A DNA stretch of 64,000 bases from Sabethes cyaneus (lineage: Eukaryota; Arthropoda; Insecta; Diptera; Culicidae), in contig NC_071354.1 of the NCBI RefSeq assembly GCF_943734655.1, positions 57,639,544 through 57,703,543 on the forward strand, read 5' to 3'. How positions within the stretch are numbered: the first letter of the stretch is position 1; every line of letters begins with the position of its first letter. The translations under genes were made by a program, and so were the position numbers. The notes under the pieces were generated by a model. It worked only from the letters and a program-made list of their open reading frames with translations, did no database searches and was not told where the DNA came from. Of this stretch, positions 11,171 to 23,689 are shown in pieces.

Positions 11171-11498
11171 AGAGACCTCTCACCCATGTGGTAGGGAAAT
11201 ATTGACTCTCATACAAATAAAACAGAATTTTTTGCGAAACTCAAAAACTAATCGAACTCGAGAAATTCGAGACTCTTCCATAAAACATTAGTTAATACAA
11301 GACCACAAAAACTATCTATAGTAACACTAGATCATTCAGGACGAGACGGTCGCGAGTGTTGCCGGTGACCCGCCATCGGAAGCGCCGCCCACTGGGGGCT
11401 TGCAAAACTTGAGATTGTGACAAAGATCATCCGAGATTCATGATTTATGTACAACACAGATTAATTTGTGGCAATACGAAGTTTGTCGGGTCAGCTAG

Positions 11499-14400
11499 TA
11501 TAAAATACAGAAAAATGATTTTTTCCGGTAATATGATGAAATTGTTTAAGAGCAATTCCAGCTCAACTAGCAAAACGATTTGACTCGACTATTTTTGATT
11601 GGAATGAAATTTTCCTAACGTGTTGGATACCAAACAAGAACTCATTTTCCACTAAAAACTTTAATTTTGTCATTAAGTGTAACTTTTTAAAAGGGCGTAT
11701 TTAGAAATGTGATTACTTTTTTTCAAAACTTCGTATCTTGAAAACTACTTATTTGATCCCAATGGCGTCTAATTCTTATAGTTTCACTACTAGCCTCATC
11801 AGAGGTTGATTTTACATTGAAGTGGTAAATCTTAGAGGATAAAAAAGTATTGAAGCATAAATTGGGATTATCGATATTTAATATTTAATACAGAATCAAC
11901 AGAATAAAACAGAACTTTTTGTTGCCGCTGTTTTTTAAGGAATAAAAAGTGACTTTTCTTATGTAAAAAATCACGAGCAATCATTTAGTGATGTCCTCAA
12001 CGGACGGAAGTGATGAAAAGTAGCCCATTTTGCTCCATTTACCGATATATCCTATTATTTTTAAAGAATCATGTACAAACTCTCCCTAATCTGAGAGTCT
12101 TTGGTAAGGAAACTAGAAGGATTTGGGGAAAAAGGTATATGAACAATTTTATTTTAATACAACATAATCTAGAAGTCTGATTTGCTCCTGATTTGTCTGA
12201 TAACTCAAGGATTTTGTATTACAGTCAAAATACCAATCCGATACTATTACCAGAGATTTTCAAGAAGGTATGCCTGTTGCGCAGGTTGAAAAACTCAGAA
12301 CTTCGAACGATGATCAAGATTTTCCCTAAAACATCGTCTAAGGGAACGATTCACCTAGTTTGACCCTACAACTTGTACTGAAATCTGAGAATGCATTGAT
12401 AGGAAAAGGAACAACTTCGAAAGTACTCCAATTTTGTTCAAATTTGGTTTATTTGATACTCGTCGAAAAATTCTAGGCCCATATTTTTTATTTAACGCTT
12501 GAGATGCCTCTTTCTGAGTTAGGGTGGTTGCAAAGTCTGAAGTCACATATCTTAGAGAAAAGAACTAAGTTTTATTGAGATTCTTGCCATCCCACAACAC
12601 GCTCCTTTTGAACCACTTACAAAGTTTAGATCGTTTAAAAAATGGCGATAGTGGCGCTCCCAGTCCAGCGGTTGGGTATGCAAGTTTTTTTTACAAAATC
12701 CATTAGCGTTATCTTAGGAACAAGCAAAACTGCTGGATTTGTCTGTAAATTGGTGGAACCGGCTGTCCAAGACCGTGACTGAAGAAGCGTGCGCCGGCTA
12801 ATGAGCGATATCAAGAAGAGTAAAGTGAGAGAATTCCTTCGAAAATAACGAAGAATGTTTTGTGTTAGTTTTTTCATCTAATAAAATGTTATTATCTTTG
12901 ATTCATCCTTAGAACGTGTTTCGATCGAAAGACAGGTTAAAACCACATTTCTGGAAAACGAATTCCAATTAAATCTGGAAAAGAATGAAGCTTCGCCAGA
13001 ACCGGCTGTAAACCCAAACTTATTAACATAAACGTGTTAACTTGAAAATGAAAATAGTCAGTTCAATAGTGACAAAGAAAGTAACAAACAACAAAACAAA
13101 TTTTCGTTTAACTTTTCTAATGAACTTTTCGAGACTCTACTGCACTGTACAATAAATGTTCGTACTAAATTTCGTACTAAATTTCGTTTTCATTAATTTG
13201 CTTTAGCTATCCAAACTTTTGCCCTCTGGACGTTCCTGTTTCATTCACTTGATGGAATGTGTGAAAATGTGGGCTGCAGAATTCAGCCGGAGCCCATCAA
13301 AAACGTCACTATCAGAAAAGTATTCTAATGACGTACTACTCGGCGCGACACACGATCTGTGACTTCATGAACTACTAAAACGGAACAACTACTGCTTCCT
13401 TTCTTGTTTTCGAAAAAAAAGAAGAAAAAATGAAACCATTCTTGTCTCCACCATTTATCATCTGCATGCCAGCCAGCATACTCGAGAGTGGCACTCTTTC
13501 ATGCAAATCTTTCCAGCATAAATTGAAACAGACCTCGGGATAGTTACCTCTATATTGGATCATGTCAAAGAAAAATAAGTTTTTCTGGAATCATTTAGTT
13601 CTAACTACGCTGCCTGCAATGAGTACCAGGTAGAATTAAAACACAATAAACAATATTTTACACAACAGCAACCAATGTAGGGTTACCGGCCCTATTTCTG
13701 ACGGATAGTTAGTTGCGCACAAATCTCGCATCCTTATTGGATGTCACGTCTGCAAACGTAGCCCGAAACCATCCAACCGACGGACGTTTCGCTGTTCGCA
13801 AGCGTCGTTCGGCGTCCGCCTTACGGTTCCGTAAAAGATGAACTGCCACTGGCATGTAGAACTAGAAACACCGGTGAACAATGGAGCAATTATGCTGCCT
13901 GAAACAGTTCAGTTGAAATGATATACGAAACGACAGAAATAAAGGATTAATTTCGGTCTAGTTCGTCCCGGAGCTTTGTTCCAAATCATGATAAAATGCT
14001 TAATTGAATTTAATTGGGCTAAATGTTACGGAAACTTTTTTTTACTTACACATTTTTTTATTTCGAATAAACTATTGAAATTGACGCACGCCATACATCC
14101 GTCTACCAATCCAGGAAAACCCAATTACGGTTGAATACAAAAAACCGAAAAATAAGGGATGGCCACGGAGTAAAACATTTATCCTTCCCGCCTCGTCTTG
14201 TGCGCAGTGATTTCCATAAATTTATAATGGCATTGTTGAACAAACATTCTGTCATTTCCTTCAGTTTCAGAAGCAACTCGAGCCAAACATCTAACCGAAT
14301 GGCCACATGGGTATGCTCGCTTTTCAATATTGTGTCGAGCTTGATGTCCCCCGATAATATTGAATGGGATGAATGAACGTAGCAAAAACAAAATGTGGCA

Positions 14401-15654
14401 TAGAACCAAGTGTCACCAGAACGACGGCAGACATACTCATAACAACGTATCCATGGACACCGCTGCTGTCACACGAACAGATAAGCACAGATCTGCAGCA
14501 TAGTTGAACGTGTCCCCTGTAGCGTTTCCTTAATTTTTCTTTCACTTCCTGAAAAATCCAGCGGAGCAAAAAAAAAAATATCGCTGCAGTCCACCAACTC
14601 CGGTAAAAAAGATAGTTCTATAAAGTTGTTTTTCTTTTCTTCTTTTTCTAGTCACTTAACCAGTTCAGCCGATCGCCTTCGGTTAAAAAAGAATGGGTTA
14701 GCCGGAAAATGACTTTCTACTTTCTTCCGAGAAAAAGTATCTTGTTTGGCTGTTGAAAGTAACTGCTGCGCAGTAGCGCAAGCAGGAGTAAAAGTTTTCC
14801 ATTGTAGCTCAATGTACCTGTTTGGCACTTCCAGCAGATTTAGTTTCGGTGATTCGAGACCATTGATACTAAATGGAAGGTATCAATAATTTAATTCAAG
14901 CAGGGAAGTTTTGCTATCTTCGGAAGGAATATTTCTACGATCCTGAATACGATACTGGAAGCAGGCCCTTGAATGTTTGCCTCTCCAGTGCACTATGTTC
15001 GTGTGTCGAGTGGCAAGATACCAACTTGAGAACTGTCCACTGGAGAAGTCTTCGTAGGTACCTTTTCTATCTTTGTGATGAGTACTATCATCACAAATAG
15101 CACGTGATTTCAATCTTTTACTACAACGGAGATCAAGCACAAATATTCTTCCTCTACTGGGCATCTCTTTGCCCGGCTAGAAAATTCTGCTTTACAAGAT
15201 TACCTAACTAATGATTGAGATAGAGTGCACTGATAGGAACCTTCTGCCACGGAAAAGTGCATTTCGGAATGAGTTTAATTGGATAATTTTGTTTGTCGAT
15301 GTCGAACTAGATTAACTTTGCATTGCAAACAAGGGCCACAAGCAGTGTAATATAGATAGCGAAGAAGAACACTTGAAAGAATTAGCTTCCATCGAAGGGT
15401 TACCTCCTAGCTTTGCAAGCATAAAGTATGGTTGTAAACATTATGCTAGCTCTCTGGTGAGTAACTCAACTGATTTGTATGATTTTTGATAGCGTTGAAA
15501 ATTACCACTGCTGATAAGCTTTTTTCATAAAAAAATGAAAAAAAAATCATTACTAAATTTAAGCATCAAATTACTTTAAATAAATATTGTATTCTCAACA
15601 GCTCTTCTATTCGAATTCAGTGAGAGCTTTTGTTCTCCAATTTTAAAAATAGAT
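11499..15654. other. unassigned 4.1 kb, no gene recognised
   Basis: AT-rich sequence without recognised domains. Open frames are at most about 93 codons and overlap on both strands (for example 14130-14570). GC rises slightly near 13680-13900. No arrays, long inverted repeats or LTRs were found by eye. Confidence 0.4.
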
Positions 15655-15906
15655 TTCTTGCCTAGTCTCGATCCACTATAAGAAAAAATCCTGCCTCCAA
15701 AAACCCCCGCATGCCAAATTTAGTTCCATTTGCTTGATTAGTTCTCGAGTTACGGCGAAATTTATGTTTCATTTGTATGGGAGCCCTATCTTACAAAGGG
15801 ATGACGGGTTTCGAACTATCATAAGAACCTTTCTCGGCCCCAAAAACCCCTACACACAATTTATCACGTTGATCGGTTCAGTAGTTTTCGAGTCTATAAG
15901 GGACAT
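15655..15906 (-). repeat. relic of the Helitron-like family (5' part)
   Basis: Contains one minisatellite unit (ATGCCAAATTTAGTTCCATT, GTATGGGAGCCC), then the block that lies next to the tetranucleotide tract in copies A-E (GATCGGTTCAGTAGTTTTCG, TATAAGGGACATACAGAC). It is in the orientation of copies B and C. The expected terminal TATAGGTATAGA is missing beyond the expanded tract, and the CTAG end is also absent, so this is an old truncated copy. Confidence 0.75.
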
Positions 15907-17494
15907 ACAGACAGACAGACAGATGGGACAGACAGACAGACGGGACAAAAATACAGACGGAACAGACAGACAGACGGGACAGAAAGACAGACAGACAGAC
16001 AGCTAGACGGGATAGACAGACAGACAGGACAAACAGACAGACGGGACAGACAGACAGATAGACAGACAGCCGGGACAGATGGAACAAACAGACGAGACAG
16101 ACAGACGGGACAGACATACAGACGGGACAGACAGGACAGACGGGACAGACAGGAAAGACAGACAGACGGGACAGACAGACAGACGGGATAGACAGACAGA
16201 CAGGACAAACAGACAGACGGGACAGACAGACAGACAGACAGTCGGGACAGACGGGACAGACGGGACAGACGGAACAGACAAACAAACGAGACAGACAGAC
16301 GGGACAGACAGACAGACGGGACAGACAGACAGACGGGACAGACAGACAGACGGGACAGACAGACAGACGGGACAGACAGATAGAAGGGATAGACAGACAG
16401 ACGGGACAAACAGACAGACGGGGCAGACAGGACAAACAGACAGATGAGACAGACAGACAGACGGGACAGACAGACAGATGGGACAGAAAGACAGACAGAC
16501 AGACAGATAGACGGGATAGACAGACAGACAGGACAAACAGACAGACGGGACAGACAGACAGATAGACAGACAGCCGGGACAGATGGAACAAACAGACGAG
16601 ACAGACAGACGGGACAGCCATACAGACGGGACAAACAGGACAGACGGGACAGACAGGAAAGACAGACAGACGGGACAGACAGACAGACGGGATAGACAGA
16701 CAGACAGGACAAACAGACAGACGGGGCAGACAGGACAAACAGACAGATGAGACAGACAGACAGACGGGACAGACAGACAGATGGGACAGAAAGACAGACA
16801 GACAGACAGATAGACGGGATAGACAGACAGACAGGAAAAACAGACAGACGGGACAGACAGACAGATAGACAGACAGCCGGGGCAGATGGAACAAACAGAC
16901 GAGACAGACAGACGGGACAGACATACAGACGGGACAGACAGGACAGACGGGACAGACAGGAAAGACAGACAGACGGGACAGACAGACAGACGGGATAGAC
17001 AGACAGACAGGACAAACAGACAGACGGGACAGACAGACAGACAGACAGACAGTCGGGACAGACGGGACAGACGGAACAGACAAACAGACGAGACAGACAG
17101 ACGGGACAGACAGACAGACGGGACAGACAGACAGACGGGACAGACAGACAGACGTGACAAATAGACAGACGAGACAAACAGACAGACGAGACAAACTGAC
17201 AGACTGGACAGACAGACAGACGGGACAGACAGACAGACGGGACAGACAGACAGACGGGACAAACAGACAGACGGGACAAACAGACAGACGGGACACACTG
17301 GCAGACGGGAAAGACAGACAAACGGGACAGACAGATAGACGGGATAGACAGACAGACGAAACAGACGGGATAAACAGACAGACAGACCGCACAGATAGAC
17401 AGAAAAGACAGACAGACGGGATAGACAGACAGACGGGACAGACAGACAGACGAGGCAGACAGACAGACGGGACAGACAGACAGGCAGACAGCAT
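15907..17494 (+). repeat. 1.6 kb expanded (GACA)n satellite with higher-order structure
   Basis: Built almost wholly from CAGACAGACGGGACAGA-type units. Rare variants recur as blocks. CAGATGAGACAGACAGACAG begins at 16441 and again at about 16744, and GACAGCCGGGACAGATGGAA occurs near 16070, 16573 and (as GGGGCAGATGG) 16876. This indicates a higher-order period of about 303 bp. It lies exactly where copies A-E have their short tetranucleotide tract. Minus-strand frames of 538, 569 and 431 codons (Cys-Leu-Ser-Val and similar) and the complementary Asp/Arg/Gln/Thr frames are artefacts of a repeat free of stop codons. Confidence 0.9.
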
Positions 17495-17671
17495 AAGAGA
17501 GAGTAATCAGTTGTCGAAATTTAAAGCGCTGATGAGCTGGCGATGAGCCATCATCGTGATGAAAAATAGTAACATCGCCTATATGGTACAAATGCCATTT
17601 CATCGGAGTTTTGTTTTGTATGTATTTACCAGGAAATGAGATAGAGAAAATTATGTCACTTTATAAGTGAA

Positions 17672-19138
17672 CTAGCTGACCCGACAAACTTCGTATTGTC
17701 ACAAATTAACCTGTGTTGTACATAAATCATGAATCTCGGATGATCTTTGTCACTTCTCGAGTTTTGCAAGCCCCCAGTGGGCGGCGCTTCCGACGGCGGG
17801 TCACCGGCAACACTCGCGACCGGCTCGTCCTGAATGATCTAGTGTTACTATAGATAGTTTTTGTGGTCTTGTTATTGATTAATGTTTTGTGGAAGAGTCT
17901 CGAATTTCTCGAGTTGGATTAGTTTTTGAGTTTCGCAAAAATTTCTGTTTTATTTGTATGAGAGTCCATATCCCCCTACCACAGGGGTGAGAGGTCTCTA
18001 ACTATCATAAAATAAATTCAAGACTCAAAAATCTCCTACATGCTAAATTTGGTTCCATTTGCTTGATTAGTACTCAAATTATAAGGAAATTTGTATTTCA
18101 TTTGTATGGGAGCCCACCCTCTTAAAAGGGAAAGGGGTCGTAATACACCACAGAAAAAAAATTCTGCCATCTAAAACTCTCACATGCCAAATTTGGTTCC
18201 ATTTGCTTGATTAGTTCTAAAGTTATGAGCAAATTTGTATTTCGTTTGAATGGGAGCCCCCCCCCCTCCTAAAAAGGTAAGAAGTCCTAATTCATCATGG
18301 GAAAAATGGTTGCCTCCAAAAACACCCACATGCCAAATATGGTTCCATTTGCTTGATTAGTTCTCGAATTATGAGGAAATTTGTATTTCATTTGTATTGG
18401 AGCCCCCCCTCCTAAAGTGGGGAGAGGTTCTTATTCATCATAGAAAACATTCTTGCCTCCAAAAACACCTACATGCCAAATTTGGTTCCATTTGCTGGAT
18501 TAGCTCTCGAGTTATAAGGAAATTTGTATTTCGTTTGTATAGGAGCCCCCCCCCTCTTAAAGTGGGGAGGGGTCCCAATTCATCATAGAAAAAAATTTTG
18601 TCTTCAAAAACACACACATGCCAAATTTGGTTCCATTTGCTTGATTAGTTCTCGAGTTATGAGGAAATTGGTATTTCATTTGTACAGGAGCCCCCCCTCT
18701 TAAAGTGAGGAGGGGTCCTAATTCAACATAGAAAATTTTCTTGCCCTCGAAAACCTTCACATGCCAAATTTGGTTCCATTTGCTTGATTAGTTCTCGAGT
18801 TATGAGGAAATTTGTATGGAAACCCCCCTCTTAAAGGGGAGAGGAGTTATAATTCCCCTTATAAAGAGGGGAGGGGTCTCAAATTACCCTAGAATAAATT
18901 CTTGTCACCGAAAACACCCACATGCCAAATTTGGTTCTATTTGCTTGATTAGTTCTCGAGTTATGCAGAAATTTGTGTTTCATTTGTATGGGAGCCCCCC
19001 CTCTTAGTGGGGGGAGGGGTCTCTAACCATCACTAAAACCTTTCCTGGCCCCAAAAACCTCTACATGCAAATTTTCACGCCGATTGGCTCAGTAGTTTTC
19101 GATTCTATAAGGAACACAGGACAGACAGACAGACAGGC

Positions 19139-19181
<43 letters not shown>

Positions 19182-19203
19182 AATCCTTTTTTATAGGTAT
19201 AGA
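17672..19203 (-). mobile_element. Helitron-like nonautonomous element, copy B
   Basis: Reads CTAGCTGACCCGACAAACTT at the low end and ends ATAGGTATAGA at 19203, so it is the reverse of copy A. Flanks obey the A|TC...CTAG|T rule (A at 17671 and T at 19204 on the plus strand). It holds the GC-rich 3' block (near 17770-17830), about seven minisatellite units (cores near 18051, 18194, 18338, 18486, 18627, 18773 and 18942) and a GACA tract at about 19110-19180. There is no coding capacity. It lies 177 bp from the expanded-satellite relic in the same orientation. Confidence 0.8.
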
Positions 19204-19215
19204 TTATACTCGATA

Positions 19216-19902
19216 TAATATATTTTGGTGTTATACAAGCCTATGGTGTAGCTCACGGCGACCTAAAGACAGACGTTTTCTTACTCCGAAAAGTGACTGG
19301 TTGGTTCGGGGTCTTAAAACTAACTATTTTATTAATTCACATTCACTTAACACTAAAGCACCACATTTTACAATTCTAGTTGGTTATAGGAAACGCGCGG
19401 TGGTTTGCTACCGTAAACAAAAATATTTACTGGTGCTCTGCAGTTGCGAAAAATAACAAGCGACCGCAAAACGTTCTTTTACTTGAAACAGAAACTGCAG
19501 AACTGTATCAATGCTTATGTGCGGATCGTGAATTACTGCAGATCCGCTTGAACAACGTTTTCTGGGACAAAAATGAGGGCGTGTGGGTTAGGGGTGCTAC
19601 ATCCCCCCCCCCTAACACAGCTGCAAGTGATCTCGAAAGGAGATTGTGAGCAACTGCGTGTTATTAGATTACAGCTAGTTTAGTTTTTGCGAGGTTTTTA
19701 AACCTAGAAGTAATAGCGAACTACCGCCGCCATAATCCCACCACTGTCACCATACTATAGTTCAGGGCGTGCTACCGTCGGACATTTCTTTCCTCCGAAA
19801 AGTGACCGGCAAATTCCGAGTCTGCTCGAACAATATCTTCCGGGATCAAAATGTGGGTTCAAACTATGTTAACTGGTGGCGCGTAGGGGTCGGGGCGCTA
19901 CA
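19216..19902 (-). repeat. probable decayed LTR-retrotransposon ends
   Basis: On the minus strand, a polypurine-like run (GGGGGGGGGGGGA, 19602-19613) is followed directly by TGTAGCACCCCTAACCCACA at 19601. This is the arrangement expected at the start of a 3' LTR. A second, diverged start, TGTAGCGCCCCGACCCCTAC, lies at 19902. Both are followed by related pieces, including GTCACTTTTCGGAG (near 19290 and 19795). The two are not close copies and no gag or pol lies between them, so they may be two different elements or a heavily deleted one. A Ty3/gypsy type is my best guess. Confidence 0.35.
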
Positions 19903-19919
19903 GAAGAACCAATTTATCA

Positions 19920-22900
19920 CCACGAAACGAATATGCAAGAATATTAGTTTATATTGGTAAGAATTAGTGATAGTTTTCCTCTCACGATATGGAGAACAGA
20001 TGGTAGGCTCAGAATAGAAGAAGTGCCGTATTGGTTGATCATTTTGGCATTAAGCTTGATTTCACAGACCGTTGAAATTGGGCCCCTGCGTGTCGTAATT
20101 ACGGCCTCATTTAAACATTTTAAAAACTAATTTAAAGAAAAAGATGCACAATTTAGTATGAATAGGATTATTACATCAGTAAGAATCATATTGTTTACAT
20201 GTTATCAAATATCTAAACCTATAAAACGTTTCTCTACTTTGTGTCTTGTAAATTTTTAGGATAAAAGTAGCGCAATATGGGTCTGTCACACTATACGGTG
20301 TTAAAGCAATAACGGAAACCTTCTAAAAAAGGGACATCATCGAACGAGCTTTTTTTATAATTAGATATTGTTTCTAACCTTACTTTTTGTTTTTAATACT
20401 GCTTTGCAGGGATTTTCGAACCAAGAATCATTTTGTATCCATTTTTATCTTCATTTGTTTTCGCTATTGGCACCCTACGCCACCGTATGCTGAGTGCCAA
20501 TCTCGTACAAATGTTTCCACAACGAAGCATCATATTTTAGCCCAGGTGGAATGAAACCTTCACATGACCCATATTTTTCTTTTCACGGGAAGGTTATGCC
20601 ATTCAGGTGAACACTGCGCGTAAGAAACAATAGTTTTGCCAGGGAAAAAAACAAACACACACACAGCTTTCGTCTCTACATAGTAGCTAGGCAGGTACCT
20701 CCGTGCAGTAAACTTTTCCATCTAAACGAGGCGTTTTGCTAGCAAACGATAGTAAAGAGCCTGGTTAGGGACAAAAAAAAGTTCGTTCTCGTTTTTCCGC
20801 TTTTAGGCATGCCGTAACAGCCCTTTGCTGGGTCATCCGTGGGGCAAAGTTGAAGTAAAATTAGACAACCGTATGAAAGAATCATGTGCCTGCTATCGTC
20901 GGTCGGTCGGCCGGTCAGTCGTCGTTCTAGTTCGCGGACGAAGTACGATTTAGGTAATAAAAATGGTGTGGAAAGTGAACTGAAATGGAACATGTCACGT
21001 TGAAAGTACGATGAAGATTCACCGGTCACCGGTAGAGTTGGTCTGATTTTTAGAGTCCGATTTTTTTGTTCATTTGATGTTGTTGGAGGTTTTCAGCCCT
21101 AACGGTTGTAAATATGATTTAAAACACCCAACGTATGTTCAGAATAATTTATCACGGTGTTACAGTTCACTTAAATGCTAGTTTCTCTTCGACATAAATC
21201 CTTTCTCCGTCACTATAACAGCGACCACCCAATGTGGGAAGAAATCAGTACCTACCACCGTGTCCATACTGTGAGGGTAGTCCATTCAAGCTCGCTGGAA
21301 CGGGAAGGTCTGCGAGCTTATACATGATATAGTAAAAGCACGTGGAGGTAAAATATCATGCCGACGCTGTATAAATAAACGTATTTCATCAGAATAACTG
21401 CAGGTTGTTGGAATGAAGATTTAGGATGTGTCGTGTTCGCAGTGGAGCACACCGGAAGAACGCTCACGTTCAATTTCGATGGTTGGGGAAGACGAAGTGG
21501 TCTCGTTATATTCGTTGCAAAATTTTCCTCTCACTAATCAATATGCATAGCGTACAGCAAATCCCGAAGCAATTTTAACTGTTGATGTTTTCCTTGGCAT
21601 GTCAGCCGCGGACCATCAGCCGCAAATTTACGACGTAGCTTTTACGGCAGGAGACGACAGAGAAGCATGCCATACATTTTCATAAATTTCATCCCTTGTT
21701 TTGATAGTACGAACATTAGCAACCGGGGTGGTGTTTTGGAGGGGAGGAACTGATCGTGTTCGTTGGGTATCAGGCGTCAGGAAAATCCCTCTTATTTTTT
21801 CTCAATTCTGAAAGGATCTTCGCGTTCCGCTAGTTTAACATTATCGCGCGATTTGCGATTCGTTCTCGATTATTAAGATTGCTGGTGCGCCGCGTAGTTA
21901 CCAGTTCAGAAATTAGACGGTTTTAATTAGCATGGTATAAAAAAGGTAATTAAAGTTTCGCAACACAAAAAGCAAATTGAGGCTATTCGAAATGTGTTGA
22001 ACGAATATAATTTCAGGAGACCTCCTTAATGATGAGAAACCGGTATTCGCAGATGGCTAATTAGCACCAAAAACGTCGAAAAAAAAGAATCTTTAATTAC
22101 TCCATGTTTGATTCTTTGTTTCTGGCCAAGTTATTTCTGGTTAAACCGTGCGTGGATTGTGTAATATAACTTACGAATTATCGCTGTTTCAAATTGATGT
22201 TCAGTTACCTGTAAAGACAAAAAGAGTCATAATCGGTACTAAATATCAAATTTACAGTTTGAATAGCAAAATTTTTCCTCCATTTTACAATACAACAATA
22301 TTAACTTGTTAGTTTGGAAATGTACACGAAATTTGAAAAGCAACTCTAAAATTTCAGTCTGGACTACTACCAACTGTTCGGTTTCGGTCAACTTGAAGTA
22401 ACATAAATTGAATTCTAATCTTCGGGCACCGTGAATTACGTACCAGAAGCGACATGCCCATCCAGAGATCTCGAACTGAAACCATAGTCGTAAAAGTCCG
22501 TGAAACCGAGATCCGTTCCGTGTGACTACCTGACTGCTTCGGATTATTGCAATTTGCGTTGCGACGGCGAGCTGCTGGCTTTGACGGTGCCACTACGACG
22601 GCTGACTGCTACGCAATATGTCAACCCCGGCTAGCCTCTGCAGTCAACTAACCACAGGGGTAATTACTTGCGGTTTCATCTTGGCCTCCCTTCCCAGTAG
22701 TCACTACTCTATGAATGATTCGACGCAGTCTGCCGGTGGCTTTTCGCGCTTTGAATAGAACCTCTGAACTGATGCAATTGGCTACTGCTGGTGGAGCTGG
22801 TGGCTGCTGGGGCATTCTCTTCAAAGAAACTTGCTTCATCACACCAACCAACAATATGATTTCTGCAATTTGTTTGCCAAGAAGCGGATGGTAGAGGATT

Positions 22901-23137
22901 GGCATTTCTATTTCTCTTTCGTACAGAACGATTTAAACGAAATGCAGGCGGTGGCATAGCACAACGGCTTAATACGATTGCCATGAAAAAGGATATAAAT
23001 TTCAATGCGGAGCGTACGCTTTTGCAGAAAATATACATATCATTCATACGATGCTAAACACCTTTTGTTCAGAGCACTAAGAGGTTCTAACGATTCATAT
23101 TAGCAGAAAGCTGTCTTAATGGGTCACTTATGTGTAA
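19920..23137. other. unassigned 3.2 kb, no gene recognised
   Basis: Unique-looking DNA with somewhat higher GC at 20880-20940 (a GGTCG-rich patch) and 21200-21700. Short frames at 22354-23047 show no known domain. No mobile-element ends were identified. If host sequence survives in this window, this is one of the better candidates. Confidence 0.35.
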
Positions 23138-23235
23138 ATGAATTTTTATTTAATTTAATTCAATTAAGTTTAGTTTAACTTAATTGATTTAATTTAATTT
23201 AATTGAATTTAATTTAATTAAATTTAATTTAATGG
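23138..23235. repeat. AATTT-rich simple repeat
   Basis: Degenerate tandem pentamers and hexamers of AATTT/TTTAA type, about 95 bp, with no strand bias. It flanks no recognisable element end. Confidence 0.8.
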
Positions 23236-23689
23236 GTTCGGGTTAAGAAAATATGAAATCCGACCATCTCTAGGGGATAACATTTACATACGTGGAATTA
23301 ATACTGAAAAAGATTGAAAAACTAAGTTTGCTCACTCGCTTTTCTTGTGCTTTTAGTCATATGTATTGGACAGATCAGTCGCAATGAAGCTGGAATCCGC
23401 TGAGTTAGCTAGTTTTTCTAGTTTTTCAAAACCATATCATAGATCTTGAATGCTTTATGGTGAAGTTATTCCCATTGTCTCACCGTTCCTGCTGTCTCAC
23501 TGTTGACTACTCTCCCCTACCAGAAACCGTTCTTTTAAGGACGAATACATTCTTATATGAAGATATAAAAGATTTTCTTTTTTTTTGCTGATCGTAATTA
23601 AACTTTGTGGACTAACAGATTTCTAATAGCTCTAACAGAATAGCAATAGCTAATAGGACTAACAAAATAGCAATAGCTAATAGAAGGGA

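Larger units (their letters stand above)
9767..11498 (+). mobile_element. Helitron-like nonautonomous element, copy A
   Basis: Begins TCTATACCTATAAAGAAGGA after an A and ends GTTTGTCGGGTCAGCTAG before a T. That is the 5'-TC...CTAG-3' pattern at an A|T target with no duplication, as expected of Helitrons. Order inside: a (TCTG)n tract at 9788-9878; a short unique block; about eight minisatellite units (10047-11170); a GC-rich conserved block near 11340-11400 that includes GTTGCCGGTGACCCG; then a 3' tail. No Rep/helicase gene is present, so it would need proteins supplied elsewhere. Copies B, C and E share both ends. The layout recalls the MINE/HINE-type elements of other insects. Confidence 0.8.

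Noticed and set aside
15878..17603. Minus-strand frames of 538, 569 and 431 codons and many plus-strand frames
   Set aside because: All lie in the tetranucleotide-derived satellite. The repeat has no stop codons in several registers, and the peptides are simple repeats.
20880..20940. GGTCG tandem patch here and at 26970-27050 as one family
   Set aside because: Short simple repeats with no shared flanks.
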